From Liquidambar formosana (Eukaryota; Streptophyta; Magnoliopsida; Saxifragales; Altingiaceae), in assembly GCA_039720395.1 (NCBI GenBank), contig JBBPBK010000102.1, positions 62,001-126,000 on the forward strand: a stretch of 64,000 nucleotides of DNA. Direction: 5' to 3'. Positions within the stretch are counted from its first letter, which is position 1; each line of letters begins with the position of its first letter. The position numbers and the translations under genes were made by a program. Below are positions 32,561 through 42,570 of this stretch, one piece after another. The notes below the pieces were generated by a model. That model saw only the letters and a program-made list of their open reading frames with translations, had not been told where the DNA came from and ran no database searches.

Positions 32561-33089
32561 ATAAACGGATCTCTCTCCTCTGTATATGTTTTTCTTTTGT
32601 TTTTATTATTTCTTTTGCTTATTATTTGTTTTGGGATTCTTCTTTATTATGTTTTTATTTGTTTTCATGTGATTGGGTGAGTAATTATGCTTTATTGCTC
32701 TCGATATGTACGCTATGAATTTTGATTGGTTGTTGATATTTTTTCATAAACGAATTTTGAACTAGCCCAATTGACCTATGAGACCAACCTGGGTGATATA
32801 TATAGGAGCCTACGGGTACAACATGGACTTTCCCAGCCATGTAGTAAATTAGTCTTCAAATATCAACTTTCTGATTTATAGACCTTGCTTTTGTTCCTAA
32901 AAATTGAAGTCCAGATTGATTTTTTTTAAATAAATATGTTTTCAAAATTTCATCGTTTTATAAAATGAGGTGGCAACTCCATATATGTTGTGAACATAAA
33001 ATGAATCCATATTATGTCCAAAAACAAAAAACAAAAACAAAAAAACAGGATTAAATCAAATGAAAGATACAACTCTGGCAATGGAAGTT
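32561..33089. other. intergenic, no gene recognised
   Basis: T-rich DNA between the LINE nest and the left arm of the inverted duplication. Short hydrophobic ORFs on both strands are explained by T-rich composition. Confidence 0.45.
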
Positions 33090-33499
33090 GCCCTCTCAGA
33101 AAGAGAGAGACATAGTTCCATTGCTGGCAATGGAAGTTGACACCGGAGTAAGACACAACTCTGGTTTGTGATGAAAGAGAGAGACCGAAGAGAATAGAGA
33201 ACGATTAAAACAGATTTTGTTTACACCACCAAGGTTTTTGTTCAAGATTGAGCTTAAAATTTTGGAATTTCTTGCCCTAGTTTACAGATTGCCATTAACA
33301 CGCCATTAATGGCGTCTTCTTCTTGTCGTCCTTAGTCATCATGGCTTCTAAAACGATTCATTTGGACGTCGTTTTAGTTATCTAAGCATTTATGGCCATG
33401 AGATTTTCTAATTGGTGAAGTGTCACCATCCTATTGAAGCTTAAGCACACCCAAGCAGGATCCCATCCAAGCAGAGGATCCAAACTCTCTCAGAAAGGC

Positions 33500-33598
33500 A
33501 ATTATCATAGGTTATCCTTAATATCTCATGTAAGATTTACAAAACCACCTTTATCATAGGTTATCCTTAATATCTCATGTAAGATTTACAAAACCACC
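33500..33598 (+). repeat. tandem duplication of ~49 bp
   Basis: TTATCATAGGTTATCCTTAA with ATCTCATGTAAGATTTAC and AAAACCACC occurs twice back to back. The right arm has a single copy (near 48712-48760), so the doubling is specific to this arm. Confidence 0.8.
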
Positions 33599-33654
33599 AA
33601 GTAAGGTGGGTTAAAACAAAAAAAAAACAAAAAAAAGAGTTAAATTATACTCTC

Positions 33655-34035
33655 ACCAACCATTTGTGCATTTGTGCTGTGTGTTTGACAATTTTGGGGC
33701 GGGGGACACACACACCCTGTCGTGGGCAAAGCGATGACAGGAGTAAAGAATAAAATAGATATGCAAAATCAAGGTAAAATGGTTTTTTTTGGGGGGGGGG
33801 GGGGGGGGGGTAACACACACACCCTGTCATGGGCAAAGCAATGACGAGTAAAGAATAAAATAGATATGCAAAATCAAGGTAAAAAGGTCTTTCAATTGTT
33901 TTGAAGCATTTGTACTTTGTGTGTAGACAATTTTGGGGCGCGTGGGACACACACCCTCTCGTGGGCAAAGCGATGACAAGAGTAGAATAAGATATGCAAA
34001 ATCAAGGTAAAATGGCCTGTCAATTGTTTTGAAGT
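33655..34035 (-). repeat. three tandem copies of the SPH 3' module, with a G tract
   Basis: The order GGGACACACACACCCT, CGTGGGCAAAGCGATGACA, AGAATAAAATAGATATGC and AAAATCAAGGTAAAA occurs three times (starts about 33655, 33785, 33895). A run of 20 G (33791-33810) sits at the second junction. The module is single behind SPH2 and SPH6. Confidence 0.75.
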
Positions 34036-34166
34036 AGTGAAGTGGCTTTGCACAATCAAGCCTATTATTATTCATTCAAACATCAAACAGATGTGCATAG
34101 AATTATTCATCCAAACATGAAATCATATTGTTTCCACACCAAAGCCGGCAGCAGTTCAGCACTCTA

Positions 34167-34571
34167 TCATGGATGGTTAGGATTCCAGGGATAGCAAATA
34201 CCATTCAATAAACATGGCCCCCCTGGTTTTATAATCCACGAACAATTATTATCACACACACCCGCATCCCTTTTCTCAATGTAAATATCAAAATAGTGGA
34301 TCGGACCAGCTTGCCACTGAAAGCTGCAATAAAATTGGGTATTCCTTACAAAGAGGTTGGGGGTGAAACGGAATTCATAGTGGAATTGATACCCGATCAC
34401 GTGCTGGCCGAGATCGTCATCTTTGGATTTGCAGTGCACAGTAAGGTCCCGGCCCTTGCCCAACTCATTCGTCATCTTTACGTGGGTTTTTTCCCATGGA
34501 AAAGGGCCTGCTTCACACAAAGTAGTGAACAGCAAAAGCATTAGTAGGGCATATGCATTGACTAAATTCAT
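34167..34571 (-). CDS. SPH3: S-protein homolog, secreted
   Basis: I place the start at the ATG at 34571, giving 134 residues beginning MNLVNAYALLMLLLFTTLC, because this matches SPH6 and gives a clean signal peptide. An in-frame ATG 17 codons upstream (34622) would put a basic stretch before it. The core is TNELGKGRDLTVHCKSKDDD, LGQHVIGYQFHYEFRFTPN, TQFYCSFQW, HYFDIYIEKRD, CDNNCSWIIKPGGPCLL and the end CYPWNPNHP. The C-terminus is shorter than in SPH1/2/7 and ends like SPH6. A TATA box (TACTATAAAA) lies at 34641-34650. Intact. Sister of SPH6 by inverted duplication. The molecular role of non-poppy family members is mostly unknown. Confidence 0.88.
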   Translation of the reverse strand: MNLVNAYALLMLLLFTTLCEAGPFPWEKTHVKMTNELGKGRDLTVHCKSKDDDLGQHVIGYQFHYEFRFTPNLFVRNTQFYCSFQWQAGPIHYFDIYIEKRDAGVCDNNCSWIIKPGGPCLLNGICYPWNPNHP

Positions 34572-34640
34572 GTTTGTGGTCTTTGTCTTCCTCTTGGGTC
34601 TTGGGAGAGGTTTGGGGTTCATGCATGGGCTTCGATCCCA

Positions 34641-34650
34641 TTTTATAGTA
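34641..34650 (-). promoter_or_regulatory. TATA box of SPH3
   Basis: On the minus strand CTACTATAAAATGGG, about 70 bases 5' of the chosen ATG. The same string is present before SPH6. The upstream ATG at 34622 lies only ~20 bases from this box, which favours the downstream start. Confidence 0.65.
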
Positions 34651-36060
34651 GATGAACGTTGTGCCCCAAAGGATATGCCTTAATTGCTATGGGGGTGGCA
34701 ACTTCTAAATGAAATATCAATTAGATATGTACGTTCTGCTTATGGAAAGCAAGAGAGTCTTTTGGTATTATTAGTTGTCTATTTTTATTAGTTACCAAAA
34801 TTATTTCTACCGCTTTATGTAAATCAATAAAAGGGGCCAAATAATAAATAATATTGCATCATTAATATTGTGATTGGAAGAAGGCTTATCCTATTTTTGA
34901 TGTCTGTAGGGAAGGTTATCAAGCCATTGACTTTCTTACTACTTTATAGCACCATTTAAGATCAAACCACATCTAGGATTTTAATTTCCTTAGAGATCGT
35001 AGGGTGCCAACTAAGTTGGAATGCTAGGATTCTTTATGATGCTTTTACTCTTTACTATAAAAAATAATAACACTCCTTTTGAAAAAATACATTTTTTTAG
35101 AAAAGCCTATTAAATGCTTTCACATCAATATATATGCTTTGACATTCCAATTTTGCCCTTAAGTGTACAAAACATTGGAAAAAGATATAATACATTTTTA
35201 AGGGTATTTTAGGAAATGAAATAAAAAGAATCTTTGACTTTTTGAATATAACAATAATTTTAAAACATTCTAAAAAAGAAAAGAGATCAATAATTTAGGA
35301 ATAAAGGGAGTAAAAAATAAATAAATAAATAATAAAATAAAAATAAGAATTCCTTATTGCTCCATATTAGTGTTGGATTTATTATGCAGGAGAGTAATAT
35401 TTATGAACAGGAAAGGAAAGGAAAGGAAATTGAAGTTGTTTTTCTTGGGTGCGTATGTCTAATAGGAAAAATTTGTAGGAAAATGTTATTTTAACTGTTT
35501 GTTCGACTAACAATTACACGAGAGTTAACCCTTTTTTTTTTTTCCTAGCCAATCAATAAAGTATATCTCTAGTAAAAAAAAATTTTATAAAGTCTACACA
35601 AACATATCGTACATGAATACCAATCCATATACGTGGCCGGAGCACAAAATGGTTATTATTTTATGAGGACTGCTACTTCGTATCAATAAAAGATATCACA
35701 TACCAGATCAAAGAATGAAGGTTTGGAAACTTAATGAAATTGAGAAATTGCAATGTATGATTCTTATGGAAGTCGGATTAGGATATCTAATATATGATTC
35801 TTATAGGGCACTTCATAGAAAATAATTGGAAATTGCAAATGCAGATATTGAATTTTGTTGATGTAGTTCCTCCTCTTTTCAGAGTTGCCATAGCTGATGC
35901 TCTTTGTAAGTGTCTTGTTGATTGGGCCGGGGATTGGAAATAAAGAAGCTATGGTTCCTGTGGATAATGTATAACACAATGATTCAGCTGTGAGGATCTT
36001 AAAAGGCAATTTTCAATTGAAGAACAAGCTTTTGTTTGGCTCGCATGTGCATAATCAATG

Positions 36061-36328
36061 TTTTTATGAAATATTTGGCTCATTTGGAACCTCCACTTAT
36101 CCAATTTAGTGAAATTAGAAACCAGTTACAATTGCCTTCAAAAATCACTTCTTGATTGTCCAATGTGTTGTTGGAATTGCCTTCAAAAATCACTTCTTCG
36201 GGAAGTTTATCTAATAGAACTTGGAAACAAATGCTTCTAATTAGACAAGTACATATGACTGTAAATTAAAGTTGGAACACATACATATCCTCCCCGGCCT
36301 AACTCCGACAGTACCCAATAATGTTTTG
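36061..36328. other. spacer between left arm and MITE
   Basis: AT-rich, with a short local repeat (GCCTTCAAAAATCACTTCTT twice, 36131 and 36178). No gene. Confidence 0.45.
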
Positions 36329-36727
36329 AAGGCCTCTATTGGCACCCAAAAACTTGCTTTTCATCCTCCACTTATTTTATACTATAAGATTTTATGAAAA
36401 ATATATAAAATTTTTATAAAAAATGATCACGCTGTCTATTAGAAAACATCATTTTTAATAACTTTTTAGGAGAAATTTTTTTCAAAATCTTCCATTTAAG
36501 TGGACTTTTTAGTCATTTGTGGAGCGAATGCTATAAATGACAAAAAAAATATACTTAAATAATAGATTTTGGAAAAACTTTCTTTTAAAAAGTTGTTCAA
36601 AATGATGTTTTCTAATAGAATATGTGACCAGTTTTTATGAAAACCTTCTCTATTTTTTATAAAACCTTAAAATATAAAATAAGTGGGAGATGAAGAGCAA
36701 GTCTTTGGGTGCCAATAGAGGCCCCCT
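36329..36727. mobile_element. MITE family H, copy 3 (best preserved)
   Basis: Ends AAGGCCTCTATTGGCACCCA and TGGGTGCCAATAGAGGCCCC are inverted. Flanks AATGTTTTG (36320-36328) and AATGTTTTC (36728-36736) are a 9-bp TSD with one mismatch, as expected of Mutator-type elements. The interior has the family hairpin words TTAGAAAACATCATTTT and ATTTAAGTGGACTTTTTAG. Confidence 0.8.
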
Positions 36728-36948
36728 AATGTTTTCACTAGGTCCACAAGAATTTTAAAAAGCCTAAACCCTTCAGATTTGAGGTAATGTATGTTATTTA
36801 AAATAAAATAAAATAAAATGAAAGATTCAATGAAATTTCCATATAAGCATTGAGTTTTATATCCATGGGCGTAGCTAGAATTTTTTAATCTATTCTACTA
36901 TAGAAAGAGAGAGTCCTATTTGGTGTAACCCAACATTTGAAACCAATT

Positions 36949-37037
36949 TCTTAAGGATTTGCCATTGAACTTGTAATTGTTCTTTTTCTTAATTTCAATG
37001 AAGTATTTCTATCGCTTGGAAAAAAAAAAAAAAAAAA
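36949..37037 (+). mobile_element. 89-bp 3' end of a LINE with poly-A and TSD
   Basis: A perfect 16-bp TSD, ACATTTGAAACCAATT, stands at 36933-36948 and 37038-37053. Between them is ATTTCAATGAAGTATTTCTA, then CGCTTGG and a poly-A run. This is the signature of a severely 5'-truncated LINE insertion. The left flank continues from an apparently unique sequence. Confidence 0.85.
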
Positions 37038-37053
37038 ACATTTGAAACCAATT

Positions 37054-37095
37054 AAACACTTTACTAGTCCCAAAATGATTACATTTTCTAGCACC

Positions 37096-37129
<34 letters not shown>

Positions 37130-37562
37130 AAGCTCATTTTACACCATATATATATCTGCTGTAAAATAGCTAAACAGTTTTAAACTTCATGTTTTTCTCC
37201 CATAATCACATTTCAAAATTCAAATATTTATTAGCATCTTCTATTACTTTTAACAATGTTTTTTTTTTTTTTTGGCACAGTTAGTTAAGAAAAAAAAAGA
37301 ATAAGAGAATGTCATATTTTAAAAGATGATGCATAAAAATACAATAGACACTAGTTACACAAAATACAAAAAGAAAAATTAATCCCAAAAATAAAAAAAT
37401 TTTGTGGATAGGATAAGCCAAGTATACATATAGAGAAGTAGAGCACTTATTCAAGTTCATGATCAAAGATTCAATACAAAGGTGGCCACCAAACCACATG
37501 TAGGCTAGATACTACAATAGGCATAAGGAATTATAGCTTAATTGGGCAGTGTCGCCATCAAT
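37054..37562. other. intergenic with A and T tracts
   Basis: A poly-A run at 37096-37127 and a T tract at 37260-37273 may be ends of further retro-insertions. No coding motif. Confidence 0.45.
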
Positions 37563-38030
37563 TTAATTTGGTGGTTTAGACCACTTAAATATAATATCAG
37601 TTTCACCAGTGTCAGTGTAGCCATACAAGCCATCCTTTCGAGCTATCCAACTACAATGACTGTAACATCTACTCATATCCCTCTTGGCTACAAAAAGGTC
37701 CCAAGTTCCCTCTCCATCCCTCCATTTCACACTGCAGAAGAAGAGAGTAGTTACCCAGAAGTTGACGCGGAATTTCCATTCGTATCTCTTTAGAAAAGGT
37801 ATTTCATGAATCCCAAGATCATCGTCTTTGGATTTACAATGAATGGTGAAATTCAGCCCCCAAATCTCCTCGGTCAAGAGGTTACTAACTGAGATGGTTA
37901 CTGGGACGAGACCTATGACGATGTCTTCACCCAAATCGTCTTGGGTTTTTGCGAAAATGATCGGTGCCTTCAAAAGGGCAATGACTAATACAGCCAACGC
38001 CAACTTGAGATGTGTGTTAAACAGACCCAT
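37563..38030 (-). CDS. SPH4: divergent S-protein homolog, secreted
   Basis: This 155-residue single-exon protein stands alone as a third type. The signal peptide is MGLFNTHLKLALAVLVIALL to about KAPIIFA. A short acidic linker (KTQDDLGEDIVIG) is followed by VTISVSNLLTEEIWGLNFTI, HCKSKDDDLGIHEIPF (about 74-89), YEWKFRVNFWVTTLFFCSVKW, WDLFVAKRD, RCYSHCSWIARKDGLYGY and the end FKWSKPPN. The pattern HCKSKDDDLG and the RC...C pair are kept, with an N-glycosylation site (NFT) in the core. It lies in the spacer between the inverted arms. A TATA-like CCTATAAG lies ~40 bp 5' of the start (about 38066-38073). Intact; function unknown. Confidence 0.87.
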   Translation of the reverse strand: MGLFNTHLKLALAVLVIALLKAPIIFAKTQDDLGEDIVIGLVPVTISVSNLLTEEIWGLNFTIHCKSKDDDLGIHEIPFLKRYEWKFRVNFWVTTLFFCSVKWRDGEGTWDLFVAKRDMSRCYSHCSWIARKDGLYGYTDTGETDIIFKWSKPPN

Positions 38031-38196
38031 GCTTGATACACTCTGTTGACAAGGGAAGAGGGAACTTATAGGAGAATCTGACCAAGATGCATGCTTATCT
38101 TTCTCTAGTGAAATAAATGCAGGGACAAAATTTAGGATGGTTTATTAGGTTTAGTCATTAAAGGCTACAATTAATACTAACAAGATTTAATCACTA

Positions 38197-38395
38197 GGCC
38201 ATGTTTGGATAGAATCGAATCACATTACAATTCATTCCAAACGTACAACGTGTTTTGATGAGATTACTTTAAAGGAAATAGAATCAAATAGTGTGTTTAT
38301 ATTGTCATTCCAAATCCCTTTTTACTCCGAACTATTTTAAGCATGGAATCAAATTCTATTCCCATCCATTCCATTCCAATTAGACAAACATAGCC
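38197..38395. mobile_element. Tourist-like MITE
   Basis: The ends GGCCATGTTTGGATAGAAT and ATTAGACAAACATAGCC are inverted. Flanks CTA (38194-38196) and TTA (38396-38398) fit the TWA target of PIF/Harbinger MITEs. It sits ~170 bp 5' of SPH4. Confidence 0.75.
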
Positions 38396-39981
38396 TTAGA
38401 GCTTGCAATACTAATAATGGTTGTACAATTATGAGCATTCTATTATATTCTTATTACCCTTGGATAACAACTAAGAAATAGGTGTTGGGATTTAATTAAT
38501 TAGTCATACCAAATCGATTAACATGGTAAAAACATCATAAGTAATGCTTTTGGTACTATTGATACTTCAAATGATGATTTATTTTTTCCTTCTTTTTTTT
38601 TTTTTTTTGGAAAAATATGAATGAAAAAGTCCCATGATACCAATATTTTTGCTGCTAATGGTTATCTATGGGAACTACATAATTAATGGTACGTCTGGCA
38701 CCAGTGTAAATGTTCCATGGATATAGTAAAAAATATTGCTTATGAGCGGCGTCATAAATTTATAAGATGCATGGATCTTCCATATGCAAGCATTAAATTT
38801 TCTTCTTAAGGTAAAAGAAAGTTAATTAGCTTTCTATATCCAGTAGGCCACATGAGCATTGGGAGCCTTGGGCTTTTAAGTGGCCTTTCGGTTGTCCTAC
38901 AGAAATTAATTAATGGCTCCATTATATATTTTTGCATAACATTAAATGCACAAGTTCATCATCTTGAGTGTCTGTCGTTATAAAAAGTTATCAAAGTCGC
39001 TGACGTCATTGGATTAATTTCAAAAATTCATGAAATGTTGTAATTTTGAATTTTTATCCCGGCCCATTTATGACTGCCACTTTTAAAATTTTCATTCACG
39101 ATAATGAAGTTGCCCACATATGCAGTTAAAACGCTTTTTGGAGAGACAGGAAAGTTTAAAATTTAATAAAAAAATCTTAAATTCACACCCACTCAAAAGA
39201 CTTAAGCCCATTAAAGCAAATATCGATCTAGCAATGCATTTTAGCTAGATACAGATTATTGGGATTGACAGAATTAAATGACCAAAAAATTAAGTGAAGT
39301 TACACAGTCATCGCTTTAATACCACTTCTTGAGTAGATAGGAGAATCCAAAATCTAACATAACATGCCAAATATACAAGTCTAGAATCCATACCCACTCA
39401 AAAGGTTTAAGTCCAATATTAATAGTGAACACATTACATATAAATTAAGCTCCGTTTATTCTCTGCTGCTTCCGATATATGTGGGATATATAAACTTGTG
39501 TGTGAACCTCAACAAACACTGTTTTGAATTAAGTACTCATTTCAACTCGTTGTACTCCCCAAGGGGCCAACAACTCTGGGGTTTTCCCTTCTTATTACGC
39601 AATGAGGGGTTTTCCCTTGTTAAGAATAATAATAATAAAGAAATTAAATAAAAGATAAATTCAATTACATTGACATGAAACAATGAAATTTTATGATTAA
39701 ATTTTGAAATAGAAAAGGCTAGTGGTTTGTTGAGTCACTGATGACTTTGTTTGAGAGTTTGACTTTGTGGTTTTCAAGTCTAGCGTTTCACAAAGAACAG
39801 TCCCAAGATGTAAACAAGAATGCATATGTGAAATTGGAAGACAAAAGAGATCAGCAGGGTAATTCTAATTCAGCTCTTAAACCAGCACAATTTATTATAA
39901 ATATTCATATTAGTTTGCATAATTATGGTTACAAATACTGTGAAAACTTCATTCAAACCCACTAATCCTCCATGCCATCGA
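38396..39981. other. intergenic between SPH4 and SPH5, no gene recognised
   Basis: AT-rich, apparently single-copy in this window. It contains a T tract at 38597-38608 and AATAATAATAAAG near 39628. A 74-codon plus-strand frame at 39741-39965 has no motif. Confidence 0.5.
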
Positions 39982-40413
39982 TCACCATGGATACTCATTA
40001 ACCCATGTAGAGTTATCCCCGCTGAAATAAAACCCATCTTCTCTGGCCGACCAGAAGCAATATCGCATCTTCCCATGGCCACACCTGCCTTCATCTCTTG
40101 TTGCCTTGAATGCCTCGAAGTACCTGCTCTTTTGCCCCCACACGTTGAAGCAGAAATAAAGCTTTCTTCTAAAGTAGTCGAGCTTGGTAGAGAAAAAATA
40201 AGCAGCACCTGGGAATAGAGTGCGCATGCCAAGGTCCTCAGTCTTAGACTTGCAGCGGACTTGCAATGGCACTACATCATTATGGATATCATTGGTAATG
40301 ATAATGTGGTATCTCTTCCCTGCGGCGATGTTTTCATGGATCGCCAATGCTTGTTGGTGAATGAGGCATAATGCCACAAGAAGTACAAGCCACAAGCCGC
40401 CGAAACTATTCAT
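39982..40413 (-). CDS. SPH5: S-protein homolog, EYPW group, secreted
   Basis: I choose the ATG at 40413 (143 residues, MNSFGGLWLVLLVALCLIHQ as signal peptide) over the in-frame ATG at 40458, whose extra 15 residues (MKCKAKQLHHCPSHN) are polar and would spoil the signal. The core is HIIITNDIHNDVVPLQVRCK (HC of the other group is RC here), SKTEDLGMRTLFPG, AAYFFSTKLDYFRRKLYFCF, NVWGQKSRYFEAFKATRDEG, RCGHGKMRYCFWSAREDG and the end NSTWVNEYPW with an N-glycosylation site. A TATA-like run (TATATATATCC) lies ~70 bp upstream. Closest relative is SPH8. Intact. Confidence 0.88.
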   Translation of the reverse strand: MNSFGGLWLVLLVALCLIHQQALAIHENIAAGKRYHIIITNDIHNDVVPLQVRCKSKTEDLGMRTLFPGAAYFFSTKLDYFRRKLYFCFNVWGQKSRYFEAFKATRDEGRCGHGKMRYCFWSAREDGFYFSGDNSTWVNEYPW

Positions 40414-40699
40414 GTTATGAGAAGGACAATGGTGTAGCTGTTTTGCTTTACACTTCATAAATCAAACAACAAAGTTTAAAGGATATATATATAGAAAAAT
40501 ACATACTTGTAAATTAAAAACTCATTAAATGCAAATTAAATATCTTGCCTGTTAATTGGCTACCTTGGTAAGCCTCTATAGCAATGATATTATTTTTTAT
40601 TTTTTATTTTTTTAACTTTTGGATAAGTATGACATTAATTACGTACCCATTAAATAAAATACCGAGGTACGTACGTAAATGTAAAGACAGAGTAATGTT

Positions 40700-42366
40700 G
40701 TGCAAACAAAAAACTACTACAAAAAGGCAAAATAATAAATTTTTGGAGGATATAGTCGTGGAAAATTTATTAAGAAAAAAAATTAATGCTAAAGGTAATT
40801 ACAATATCTCAGTAAAAATGGCAGGTCTTCCTGGTCTTGACAGCCTATCATTGCAAGGCATTGAATTTTTCAGTTTATCGGCAAGTTCTTTTGTTTTGAA
40901 CCACAAATGCACATCAACATCAGTCGGCTAGGGATGCTTAATTCATTAAGAGCTCATGAGAATATATGCGATGGGAAATTCCAATTGTGGACGAGTCTGC
41001 ACATCTAAAATAGGGGTTGAATAGGTCTCTTCAAAGTAAGGTCGATCTTTTGAAAATAGATTGGGATTCGAGAGCTAGGGATTGAGTTAGGATATGACCA
41101 TATAAAGTTAGAGGTTCCGAGCCAAGACTTGTAAAAATGCATATCAAGACTTGTAGGCAGGCATATCGCCCAAGTTGGTCTCAATATTATTAATTGGGTA
41201 TGCTTGCAACAAAGGAAAAACAATGGCAAGCTAAAAGAATCTTCAATAAAAATGATAACTATAGAAACATATACGGTAAGTAACTAACTTAATTCTAAAC
41301 TAATTGAACTTTATAGCTTAGTTATAAGCGGCCTATCTCACAAGGAAAATCAAAGCCCATATAGTCCGTTATGCAATGAGGGTGAGGGGAGGGGTTTCAA
41401 TTTCATCAAGGATCATCAGTCTCAAATCATGATTAATATATTAATATTTTCTTTCCAAGAAAACAACTCAATTTAATAAAACAAACTTTGATTTGAAAAT
41501 ATTTTATTTAAAAATCAAAAAAATAATCTACGATTCAAAGTTGATATCCCTTATGAGTGGCAAAACTCGGGGAAAAGGGGTCATGTATATCACATCTCAA
41601 GACTATCAAATTCCATGCTCAATAAAAGGATTAGGTCATACTTAACAGAACCGAGGCAAGCTTCTACTAAGATTCCTTTAGCTTTTCTCTAGAGATTTTA
41701 GCATTTTATGTGAAACGATTGAGCTTGGCGAACTAAATTAAGGATTTCTTCTTGCTTGACTAGGATTGGCCGTGCATGGAGAGAACTTTAAAGAGTAGAA
41801 TGCTAGGAAGATTATAGTGTTTTAAGATAGTTCATCTTGTGCATCAATTTTTCACCTAACCTACAAAATTACTACTTTTTAGTGAACATCAATCAATTTT
41901 GATGAAAGCTCTTGACATTCTCATTCCCCAACAATATCATACCACAAAAAGTTTCATTCTAAGGGCGAAATTTTGACACTAGCATGCGGAAGTCTTCACT
42001 TTTCAAGTAAAATCGATTAATTGTTTCAAGGGTTCACTGGAAACCTTGATTTAAATCATTTGATGCTGAATAATTGTAGTGTATAGACTTGACTTCTGAA
42101 ATCTTCCATCCATACACTGTGCAAAAGGCAGTCGAAAAAGTTTTAAAAATAATAATAATAATAATTTGAAGTACTTTTGTTGACGTTGTTAATCTTGTTA
42201 ATTATCTTCCTTTATATAGTCGAACGACAGAAGCATTGTGATCATATCGTACGTAGAGCTCCTCTTTTTCTCATTTCTCTCAATGTTGTTCATTGTTCTA
42301 TGCATATTGTAAAAATTCAACATTATTTCCCAAGAATACGACATAATCATTATTTACCCTTTCATT
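40700..42366 (+). repeat. segment X, copy 1 (upstream of SPH5)
   Basis: Matches 49545-51210 in the same orientation along its whole length: AATTTTTGGAGGATATAG, CAGGTCTTCCTGGTCTTGAC, CAGTCGGCTAGGGATGCTTA, CTTTTCTCTAGAGATTTTAG and TCATTCTAAGGGCGAAATTT in both. The left end also matches DNA upstream of SPH8 (56.88-57.19 kb), so part of X is the SPH5/SPH8 upstream flank. Both copies end at the same words, ATTTACCCTTTCATTAC. There is no coding motif. Confidence 0.8.
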
Positions 42367-42570
42367 ACGCCACCAAACAAAAGCTTGTTCTTCAATTGAA
42401 AATTGCCTTTTAAGATCCTCACAGCTGAATTATTGTGTTATACATTATCCACTGGAACCACAGCCTCTTTATTTATAATCCCCGGCCCAATCAACAAGAC
42501 ACTTACAAAGAACATTAGCTATAGCAACTTTGAAAAGAGGAGGAACTACATCAACAAAATTCAATATCTG

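Larger units (their letters stand above)
33090..36060 (+). repeat. left arm of large inverted duplication (carries SPH3)
   Basis: Matches the reverse complement of 42370-49175 once the inserted LTRs there are left out. Anchors in both arms: AACACGCCATTAATGGCG / CGTGTTAATGGCA at the outer end, GGATCCAAACTCTCT, the SPH3/SPH6 genes, CCAAAATTATTTCTACCGCT, a Stowaway-like MITE, AACAATTACACGAGAGTTAA, and AGGCAATTTTCAATTGAAGA at the inner end. Confidence 0.8.

Noticed and set aside
34296..34683. Plus-strand ORFs antisense to SPH3, and similar ones over SPH1 and SPH7
   Set aside because: They are antisense shadows conserved through the coding constraint on the SPH genes. No start context or domain.
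39870..40232. ORFs overlapping SPH5 in another frame (and the similar pair over SPH8 at 56256-56507)
   Set aside because: They lie fully inside or over the SPH genes in a different frame. They look alike only because SPH5 and SPH8 are paralogs.
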